From the NCBI GenBank assembly GCA_965240325.2, contig OZ251249.1, forward strand, positions 744,001-808,000: 64,000 nt of DNA, given 5' to 3'. The position numbers and the translations under genes are program-made. The stretch comes from Rebecca billardiae RCC1528. Its lineage: Eukaryota > Haptophyta. The notes under the pieces were generated by a model, which saw nothing but the letters and a program-made list of their open reading frames with translations, had not been told where the DNA came from and ran no database searches. Every line of letters starts with the position of its first letter. The stretch's first letter is position 1. Below are positions 34,550-44,500 of this stretch, in pieces.

Positions 34550-35170
34550 ATGGCTCCGGCTTCGGTTTGCCGCCACTTCGTGGCGCGGGGCAACACGGCG
34601 CTGGACACCGAGCTGTGCGTGTACGCCGGCGCGCTGCCAGTGCTGCGTGCCCTCGCTGCGGTGCAGTGCATGGCCGTGCTCGGCCGCACTAACCTGCAGC
34701 TGCTCGAGTCCGCAGCGCTTCTCGTGCGGAGGCATCCGCAGCTTGCTGCGCGCATCGGCTTTGCCTCCGGCTCACCCTTCGCGCAAGTTCACCAGGAGCG
34801 CGGCGCCGAGATCGTGCACGCCCTCGCTCTCATATGTGAGGGCGAGCCCGCTGCTCCTGATGCGCAGGATCTGCGTCGGATCGCGGCGCGCGTGCGCGCT
34901 GGCGTGCCCTGGAGGGCGGCCGTGCTCGCCGAGGCGCACGACGCAGACGCGCGCGGTCTGCAGACTGGCTCATGCGTGCGGTGGAATGCAGCAGTCTCGG
35001 TGATCACGACGCTGGGCCCTCGGGATGCCCTGCGTGCCGCCACGCTGAGCACTAGGCATGGCCGTGCCCGCCACGGAAGCCTCCATCGTGTTCTCGACTG
35101 TGCACAGCGCAAAAGGGTTGTTGAGGCAGCGGCAGGACCGTACTTAGTGTACACGATGGCGGCGGACTAG
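34550..35170 (+). CDS. Unknown 206-residue protein at the Helitron flank
   Basis: An ATG-to-TAG frame of 206 residues that looks like a folded, helical protein: LCVYAGALPVLRALAAVQ, NLQLLESAALLVRRHPQL and EIVHALALICEGE. It has few Gly/Pro runs, unlike most frames here. Its ATG lies inside the last degenerate unit of the 25-bp minisatellite, so the array is its immediate upstream region. It faces the Helitron ORF tail to tail, 340 bp apart, and might be an accessory gene carried by the element or a host gene next to it. No family is recognised. A GGCGGC/GCCGCC inverted repeat spans its stop codon (about 35158-35179). Confidence 0.5.
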   Translation: MAPASVCRHFVARGNTALDTELCVYAGALPVLRALAAVQCMAVLGRTNLQLLESAALLVRRHPQLAARIGFASGSPFAQVHQERGAEIVHALALICEGEPAAPDAQDLRRIAARVRAGVPWRAAVLAEAHDADARGLQTGSCVRWNAAVSVITTLGPRDALRAATLSTRHGRARHGSLHRVLDCAQRKRVVEAAAGPYLVYTMAAD

Positions 35171-35510
35171 ACAGCCGCCCCCCGCGAGTTGCGCGTGCGC
35201 ACGGTGCGGTCGGACCGACGCACCCTTCGTGGCGCCGACGTAGGGCCTACACGCCGCTCATTAGACGCCACCTGAGACGTTCGGCCCGATGCCCCCGCGC
35301 GAGCACTTCGCTAACGGGTGACTGATCGTGCGCCCGTCCGGTCGAGTGGCGTCGAGTGACATGTCACCAGCTCAGTCGCACGCGAGCAGCCACGCAGCTT
35401 GGCGCGTGACTGTCGGCGCGATGCACTCGCGCCAGCACTTGGCTAACGAGAGCACCACACCGTCGGCCGTCGCCGGCCCCGCAAAGCGCCCGCGTCGCGG
35501 CCTGTGCCCC
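35171..35510. repeat. Helitron 3' flank with imperfect 30-bp direct repeats
   Basis: Two imperfect copies (26 of 30 positions) of a segment that begins CGATGC and ends GCTAACG lie at 35287-35316 and 35419-35448, 132 bp apart. An inverted repeat is at about 35200-35219 (GTGCGGTCGG and CCGACGCAC with a bulge). Helitrons usually end in a hairpin plus CTRR, but I could not fix the terminus. Confidence 0.5.
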
Positions 35511-38500
35511 TCAGGCGTCTGCGCGCCGAGCACGGCGGGCTGCGGCCGTGCGCGCGCGGTGGTTGAGCGCGAGCTCGCGTGCGGCCCGCGCACGGCGCTC
35601 GTGCGGCAGACACCGGACGCGCACGCCGTCATCCGGCTCCACGTCGTCGTCCGACGAAGCCGACTCGCCGCCCGATTCGGAGGCAGACGCGTCGTCGCTC
35701 GCGCCGTCGGATGAGTAGTCGTCCCAATCGATGAAGCCGCCGAGTGACGTGCCGTCGTCGTCGTCGTCGCTCGACACGTCCGACGCCCAGCCAGATGGCG
35801 GCACGATCGGCGGCGCACGCATCTGCACCGCCGCGTCGCCGGTGGCGGGAAGGCTGCGGATCAGCCGCGCCGGTGTCGCGCCGTGCGGCGCCGTCCCAGC
35901 GCGCAGCGCGCGCCGGAGCGCGGCCTCGTCGCGATCGGCCTGCAGCTGCAGGCCAAAGCGGAGCATGCCGACAGCCGCGCCGCCGCCGTGCACGTCGCCC
36001 GAGCGATCGCGCGCGCCATCGACCAGCGCGCGCGTGAGCGGGCGCGCGCGCAGCTGCTCGTACTGCGCGATCACGCGCGGGTCGGCGATGATGGTGTCGT
36101 AGTCGAGTGCCCAGAGATGAAGCAGCGACGGGTCGCGCACGCGCGAGAGCGCGACGTAGGCCATGCCCGGCGCGAAGAACTCGGCGTTGAGCAGCACGTG
36201 CGTCGGGCACGCGAGCGTCGCGCCCTGCACGCGGTGCACCGTCACGGCCCGCGCCGGCTGCACCGGGAATTGCGTGCGCCGCACGCGCCCCACTTGCCGC
36301 ACCGAGCGCGTGAGCGTGAGTCGATTCACGATGACATCCAAGGAGCCATCCTCGGGGGCGCCGTCGGGGCGGAAGATGAGCTCGCTCGGGCCGAGCTGCT
36401 GGCCGCCCGAGGTGAAGCGCATGTTGACGATGGTGCCGAGCTCGCCGTTAATGTGCTGCCCGCCCACGACGCGCTTGCGGTTGTGCGTGAGCACGACCTG
36501 CGCGCCCACGTACGGCTCGAGCCGGCGTGGGAGCGTTCGAAACTTGCGGTCGACGTCGTCAGCCGCGAGCGCGGGCACCTCGCCCCCGGATTCGGTGCGG
36601 TCGCGGGCGAGGGCGAGCGAGACGCCGCGGTCGATGGCGTCGACGGGGGCGGAGCCGTACACGTCGGCGAGCTCGTCCACCTTGCGACGCAGCGCCGCGA
36701 GGATGATCGCGTCGTGCGTCACTGGGCAGTGGCTGCGCTCGTACGCATGCGCCTCAGGCGCGAGAGCGCCCGCCTTGCGCGCGGCGAGCTCGTCCGCGCG
36801 GACCACCACACGATCCTCGAAGGCGTGCAGCCCCGCGCACGCGCAGTGCGCGGCGCACACGCGCTGCTCGAGCAGCGCGCGGTCGGCCGCGGTCAGGTGC
36901 TGGTGGCCGAGCCGCACCCGCGAGAGGGTGGCCGCCCAGGCCGCGTTGTCCGTGCGACACATCTCGCGCAGCTCGACGAGCCGGAAGCGCGGCCACAGCG
37001 GCGAATCGATCACCTGATCGGCTAGCCTCGGGTTCTCGACCGCGGGGAGCTGGTGCAGATCGCCGGCGACGACGATCGACTTGCCGCCAAACGCGTGCGC
37101 GCAGAACCGGCTCGTGCCCTGCGTCATCGCGTACGTGAGCGCGCTGCTGACCGCCGTGAGCGTGGACGCGTTCAGCATCGAGACTTCGTCGATGACGACG
37201 ATGTCGGCGCGCGCGAGCTCGAGCGCGCGCTTTGACGCGGGCTTGACGCAGCGCGGGTTGAAGCGGCCGGAGGTGGTGATGCCGAGCGCCGAGTGCACGG
37301 TCTCGCCGTCGATCAGCCGCGCCGCCTTCGCGCTCGACGCCGTCACGATCACGCGGTGGCCGCGTCGCCGCCAGCAGCTCACAAGCAGCCGGAGCAGCAG
37401 CGTCTTGCCCGTGCCGCCCTCGCCGGAGAGGAACGCGTTAATTTGCCGCGTACCCGCATCGCGCAGCAGCGCGTACGCGTCGTACTGGTCGGAGGTGAGC
37501 CGCCATGTGCAGGACACGGCATGGCGGCGATGCTCGTCCCAGAAGTGGCCGCCCGGCGCGGCGCGCACGCCGTCCGCGTCGTCCGGATCGGCTGCGAGCT
37601 GCGCGGGCGTCGGCCGTGCCGCGTTGGCGTGCGCGGCGGCCGCGCGCAAAGCTTCGAGCCGCAACGCCTCGTCAGTCGGCGCCGCCGTCTGCGCGCCCGC
37701 GTCGCCTGCGCGCGCGGCGCGGGCGCCGTGCGTCGCGGCCCCGAAGCTTGGCACGAGCTCGCGCAGCATATCGTAGTCCCGCGCCTCCTGCAAATGCCGA
37801 TCGCGCTCGTCGTCTGTCTGCAGCCGCGCCGCGGCGTCGGCCTCGACGGCGTCGGCGCAGCGGCCGCCTGGCAGCAGCCCGCGGAGCACGCACTCCTCGT
37901 CGAGCGAGCCGCTCTCGTTCACCGTGCCGGCCGCGCGCGGCCGCGAGCTGATGAACGCGCTGGGCGAGCTGTCGCGGAACGGCACGTTGAGCAGCAGAGT
38001 CTGATAGAAGTACCCATCGCCGTGCGTGGTCGGCAGGCGGAAGTCGGTGATGATGCCAATCTCCTTCGCGCGCGCGACGACGAAGAGCGAGCCGGGCGTG
38101 GGCGGCGTGCGCGAGGTCGGCTCGCGGTACGGCAGGATCTCCTCGTCCGCCGCGGCGCCCGCCTCGATCGCGAGCGCGTTCTCGCGCTCGAGCTGCTGCC
38201 GCGCGCGCGTGGCCGCCTCCGCGCCCAACGGAGGGACGACGCGCTCGGCGGGGGTGACGTCCTGCCGTCGGCGCGCGTACTCGTCCGCGCGCAGCAGGCA
38301 GGGCAACGCGTCGGCGCGCTGCGCGTCGCTGAGCTGCGCGTACGGCTTGACCTGGTACCGCGCGTGGAACGCCGGGTACGTGAAGCTCTGCAGCACGCGC
38401 GGTCGGCGCTGGTAAGCCTCGATCGGCCCATCGCTCCATCGCGTGTCGCCGGCGTCGACGGCGCCGCCACGTTTGAGGCCGCGCATGCGGCGCTCGGGCA

Positions 38501-41500
38501 GCGCGGTCGGCAGCCGCATCGCGCCCTCGCCGCGAGCGATCGCCAGCCCGAGCGTGCGCGTCACCATCTCGGGCGCGGCGACCACGCGGTTGGTGAAGCG
38601 CAGCTGCCGGCTGAGCGCCGAGCGTCCGGCGCGCCTGCGCATGCCGCTCGTCTCGCGCGTCGCGCCCGTGCCCTCCGGCTTGGCGATGTACTTGGCGATG
38701 TACTTGAGGAAGACGACGCCGCGCACGGCCTGCACGTTGATTGCCGCGCCCCATGCGGCGAGCCAGAGCGGGACGTACGGCGAGATGCGCCGATCCTCCT
38801 CGCGCTCGCAGGTGTACACGAAGCGGCCGGTTTGCGCGTTGAGAGAGTTCGGCCGCAAGCCGGCCGCGCCGACCGTGAGCGGGAACGGGTACGCGCTCTT
38901 GCAACGCCGCAGCGTCGCGCCCTTCTTGCCGCGGGTGCACTTGGGCACGCACTCGTGCGTCTGCCACCTGCGCACGCACTCGCGCCAAGCGTGCTGCGCC
39001 GCCGTGCGCGGCTCGCGCGGCAGACAGTGCGTGATGGCGGCGATGCCCGGCGGCGGCTCGTCATCGGCGCGCGGCCGCGGCGGCGCCCCCTCGGCCTCGC
39101 CCATCTCGGCGTCGCCGGCCGCGTCGTCAGCGCCGTCGGCGCGGTCGGCAGTCGGTTCCTCGACCCACACCGCCATGTGCACGTGCAGCGAGCCGCGCGC
39201 CTGGTCCTCGTGGCGCAGAAACGTGTGCGTGATCTTGCCGAGCGGCGAGAGCACGCCTCGACTCAGGTAGCGCTTGAGAAACAGGTCGAGCCGGTGGTGG
39301 TAGTGCCGCGTCGCCTCGACGTACGCCTTTTCGTGGTGGTGGCCCCAGCAGGCGTTCGCGAGGTCGCACCAGCCCGACTCGTTCGCGGTGAGCGTCACAA
39401 AGTATTGCGGTGTGCGGTACTGCACCGCCATCGCCATCAGCTGGTGGTAGCGCTCGCGCCAGTAGCGCAAACTCCCCACGACGGCGCTGCCGACGCGCCG
39501 CCCAAACGTCTCCTCCGTGGCGATGTGCTGCGCAGCGCCGGGCGCGGCGCCGTCGAGCGCCTGCGCGCGCTCGCGCACCTCGCCATCGAGCTTCGCCAGC
39601 TGCTCGGGCGTCAGCTTCGCCGCCACGTCGCCCTGCGCGAGCGTCACGCCGCCCGCGTGCATCGCGCGCTTGTTCGTCCGCTGATGCAGATACATGAGCA
39701 CCTCGGGCGCGCGCGCGAGCTGCACGTTGGGCGACGTGAGGCGAATGCGCTTGTAGTGGCCGAAGGAGACGTGACGGCGCTTGCGCGCGCCATATCGGTC
39801 GCTGCCGAGGCAGCCGGGCGGCGGCGGCGCGTCGTCCGGATCCCCGTCCGAAGCCTCGTCGTCGGCGCGCCCTCCGGCCGACGCCGCCCAAAGCAGCGCC
39901 GCGTCGTCATCGTCGGCCGCGCCCTCGGCGCCGCGCTCGGGCTCGCGCACGTCGGGCTCGCGCCAACCGCCGAGGCCGTACCGGTACCACGCGGTGAGCA
40001 CGGCCGTATCCGCTGTGCCGTCGTACGCGCCCGTCGCCGGCTCGCCCACCGCGCTGAAGGGCGCCGGGCGCGGCGGGCGGCGCTGCGCCTCGGCCGCCGC
40101 CGCCTCGGCGCGCGAGACCACCGTGCCGAGCGTCTGGTGGCGAAGCGCGTTGTGCGCGAGCAGCGCCTGCGGGTCAGGCTCGACGCCCGACTCGAGCACG
40201 CCCTCGAACGCGAAGGGTACGCCGTCGCCGCTCGGTCGCGGCGGTGGCGGCGCCGCCGGGTCGACCGCCTCCGCCTCCGCATCGGCGAGCGTCGCGTCCT
40301 CATAGTCGGCGATTGGCAGGCCGCTCGCGGCGAGCTGGTCGCCGAGCGCGCCCTCGGCCGGCGGGAACGGGTCTCGTAGGTTGCGCAGCAGCTCGCGCTC
40401 GAGGCACACGAGCATGTCGCGCACGAGCGGGTGCGTGCGCTTCAGCTCGTCCAGCGCGGCGCGCAGCCGGCGATCTCGATCGGTGCACGGCATGCCCTCG
40501 CGACGAGAGGCCAGGATGACGTCCGACCAGCCCGCAAAGTCAGCGGGCAGCAGCAACCCGCCGCCGCCCATCGAGTCGTAGCCGTTGCCCATCCTGCCCG
40601 CATAGCCTCGAAAGAGCGCGGACTCCATCTTCAGCACGGACAGCGCGAGCCGCTCCTCGACGGTGAGCGCAGCGAGGGCGGGCGGCAGCGGCACGCCCAG
40701 GCCGGTGGGCTTGAGCTCGCCCTCGATCGAGGTGAAGCCGTCGCACAGGTCGAGGCGCGACGTCGACGTCGTGTGCACCGCAAACGGCTCGGTCGGCAGC
40801 TTGGTGGCCTGCGCGCACGGCGTGCACGACCACGCGGTGTGGTACTGCCGCCGCGAACGGCGCGTGTCGTAGCTGTTCTGCAGAAGCATGCGCGCCGCAT
40901 ACGCGCGCTCCTTGCCCTCCGCCTCCTCGTCCGGCGCAAAGTTGAAGAGGTCGGCGGGGACCATGGTGTGCTCGCGCTCGAGCTCGCGGATGAACGGCTG
41001 GTACACGCGGTACGCGCGCAGCGACTCGAGCGAGGTGGCGCCGACGACGGTGACGCGCCTGGCCTCCTTCGCGTACATCATCGTGCCGCAGCTGAAGCAC
41101 ACGCGGCACGGCCGATCGTCGTACATCGCGAGCGTCTCCGCGAGCACCCCCCACTGCTTCTCGTCGAGGTCGAGCTGCATGCTCCCGCCGAGCTGTTCGC
41201 GCTCGGCGGCGAGCGCGCGCACGGTGGAGAGGTGCTCGAGGCCCGACCCCACCGCCGCGTAGTACGCCGCGTGCGCCGAGCGGCGCCGCACCGCGTAGAG
41301 CGACTGGTCGCCGATCGCGTACGTCGTCACGATCACCTCGGGCGCGAGGTTGAACAGGTCCGCGTCGGCGGCCGTGCTGTCGGGTGGCAGCTCGCGCATC
41401 GTCGTCCGTCCGGCGCCGTCGTGCGAGACGTGGACGAGACGCAGCGGAGGCACCGCGCTCGCGTTGGCCGCGTCGCCCCCTCCCGCCGCCGCGACCGCCG

Positions 41501-44500
41501 CCGAGAGCTCCGCCACGATCGCGCCGATGGTAGTGTCCGCCGTCACGTCCGCGACCGTGATCGCCTCGCGCGGCGCGGGCGACGCGAGGAACTGATCGGC
41601 GTGGACGCACGCCTCGCACGCCGAGCACACCTCGAGCGCGGTCGTGGCGCACGACGCGGTCTCGCCGCGTCCGTGCGCGCCACCCGCGCCAGCGCGTCCC
41701 GAGCCGCCGCCGTCGCCGCCGACCGTCGGCACGCCGCGGTCGCCCGTCGCAGTGCGGTCGCTCGCGTCACCGCCGACTCCGCCGCCGCCTGCTGCCGCGC
41801 CCAACCCCGCACCGCTGGCGCCGCCGGCCGCCCCTGCGGCGCGGCCCTCCGCGCCGCAGCTGCGCGGCTCGGAGCCGTCGCTCGAGTCCCCGCCGCCCCC
41901 GCCGCCGCCCGCGGCCGCACCCGCGCCGCCGGCCGCCGCCGCGTTGCAGCGCGCCGCGCCCCCAACGCCCATCGCAGACCCGTCACCCGAGTCATCGTCG
42001 CCGTCTCCGCCGCCGCCCGCGGCCGCGCCGGTCGCGCTCGCGCTCACGGCGGGGCCGACGCGCAAAAGGCACCGGCGCGCGCAGCACGTGCAGTCACCAA
42101 TCGTGTCGGCCGTGCACGCCGACAGGATGATCTGCTCCTGGACCACGGTGAACGGAAACTCGTACGGAATGGTCGCGCGCTGCCGGCGACGATCGATGCG
42201 CGCGCCTGGCGCGTAGTGCGCGCCCGGCTCGAGCGGCGTCCACACGCCGTGCAGGAGGCGCGTGCGCGGGCGCGAGTAGTCGACGCGATCGACGGCCTCG
42301 GGGGGCTGCGCCGTGTCGAACTCGACGCGCAGCAGCCGCAGCGCCTCCGCCCGGTGCGCCTCGGGCATCCCGGCCGTGGCCGCGCGCAGCGCGGCAGTCG
42401 CGCTCGGCAGCTCGCCCGTCTCGGCCTCACACAGGCGCGCGCGCTCGGCAGGATCGGCGCAGCGTCGGACGAGCTCGCGCAGCTCGTCGTCTGCGTCGGC
42501 GGGGAAGAGCGTCGCGAGCAGCCGCGGCTCGAGCCTGTCCACGACCTCCCGCAGCCGCAGCAGCCGCTCCTTGCACGCCCTCGGCGTCTTCCCCTCGAAT
42601 GCGGGCCACGCGCGCTGCGGTGTCGCGTGCAGCACGTGAGCATACTGCGTCTGCAGCAGGCCGATGTCCTGCTCGATCGTCCACGACGAGTCGTTCTGCG
42701 TGTAGAATCGCAGGACGCGCTCGTCGTGCATGGTGCGCAGCGCGGCGTGCAAGCGCCCGAACGCGCGCTCGGGCGAGTCCTCCGGCGAGAGCTCGCCCTG
42801 CGGCTCGGTGCCCGGCTGCCGCTCCCCCTGCGCGCCGCGCGCCGCCTGCGCGCCGCGCGCCGCGTGGGCGTCGACGCCCTCACAGCCGGTGGGCAACGAG
42901 GCCTCGGCCGTGTCGCCGAGCTGCGCGGCGGCGGGGCTGGTGGGGTCGACGTCCATGTCGGTCACGGACGGCTCCACCTCGTGCGCGCGCGGCGCCGCCT
43001 CGCCCGCGTCGGTGCCGCACGGCGAGCCGCCCGAGAGCGTGCTGAGCGGCCAGACGCAGGCGTGCGCGCGCGGCGCGTGCGCGCGCAAAAGGTCCTGCAG
43101 CTGGCGCGCGCACTGCGCGAGCGCGGGCTTCGACGCCTGCCGATGACGTTGCGACATGCTCTTGGCGGAGCGGCCGTCGAACTGCATGAAGAGCACGGCG
43201 AGCGCGTCGTCCACCGGCAGGCACAGCTCGCTCGCGTGCTCGTCGAGCACGGAGTGCAGCTGCGCGCGGCCCTCGGCCCCGAGCGCGCGCTGCAGAGCCT
43301 TGGGCCACGCGTCGCGTGCGCCCGGCGCGCTCGCCACCGAGTCGGCGGCGCGCGGCCGCTTGCCGGCGGCGGGGCGGCGAGGAAGCTCGACGCTCTTGGC
43401 CTGCAGACGCTCGAGCGCGTCGGCGCATTCGCCGCGCAGCAGGTTGTGCAGCGCCCAGCGATGCGACCGGCACTGCTGGGGCTTGAGGTCCGCGAGGAGC
43501 GCATGGCCGCCCGGCGGCGCGCCGACCACACCCGTCTCCAACACCGCGAGGCTCTGCTCGAGCGAGAAGAGCTGGGACTGCGAGCGCGAGCTGATGAGCG
43601 CGCACACGCGCGCATGCGCCTGGGCGCCGAGGACCTCCAGCAGCAACGTGGCCGGCGGCGACGATATGGCGCTCCCGTCAGCCGCCGCCTGCGTGGTGGA
43701 TGGACGCCGCGTCGTCGACTCCGACCGCGTCAGGTGGGGCGCGCAACGGTCAGCAGCTGCGGCGCCATCGCGCGTGCTCGGGGCACGGTGTGCGTCGGTC
43801 TGCGGGGCAGCCGTCGCAGCCGATACGGATGGAGCAGCGCCGCCGCGTGCGCTTGAAGCGCGGTGCGCGTCGAGCCGCTGGACGGCGGTGGGTGCGTGCT
43901 TCCCCAGCAGCGCGCGCAGGCGGTGACGATGCCTGCGGATCTGGTCTGGCGCGACACGGCTCAGCGCGGGATGCTCAGCGGCCGCGCCGTAGCCCAGCCC
44001 GGTCTCGAGCACGGCGAGGCTCTGCTCGACCGAGAAGTTCGAGGACTTGACGCGCGCCACGATGATATCGCGGACGGTTGCCAATCCGTCCACGCCCAGC
44101 ATCGCTGCCAGCGATGCGCCGCCGCCGCGCGCGCGCGCGTTGAGCCAGTCGCCGTCCACGTGCGCGCCGGGCCGCGCCACCAAACTTGGCGCCAAGTGCC
44201 CGCCCTGCTCGCCAGCTCCGCACGGTGGCGCCGTGTCCGCCTCGCTCGCCGCACGATCACGATGCGGTGCGCCAACGTGCGCGCACGGCACCGCGTACAG
44301 CGCGTGCGCCGCCACGGGCGCTGGGCGGCCCACGCGCGCGGCGCAGCCTGCCGCAGAGCAGCAGCCCGAGGCTGCCCGCGAGTGCTGCCCGGCAGAGGTT
44401 GACGCGATGCGGTCGTGCGACGGCGGCAGCTGCGGCGGCGGCGTCGAAGCGGGCTCGGCGCCGGCGATCGCACCCGGCGCGTACGCCATCGGCGTGTAGT

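Noticed and set aside
35158-35219. Hairpins near 35158-35219 as the Helitron 3' terminus
   Set aside because: Inverted repeats are present, but one spans the stop codon of the 34550 ORF and no clear CTRR end with flanking A/T target could be fixed.
37293-43856. Plus-strand ORFs of 1028 and 1141 codons (37293-40379 and 40431-43856)
   Set aside because: They are antisense shadows of the Helitron gene. GC-rich third positions remove stop codons from the opposite strand; the peptides are Arg/Ala/His noise without motifs.
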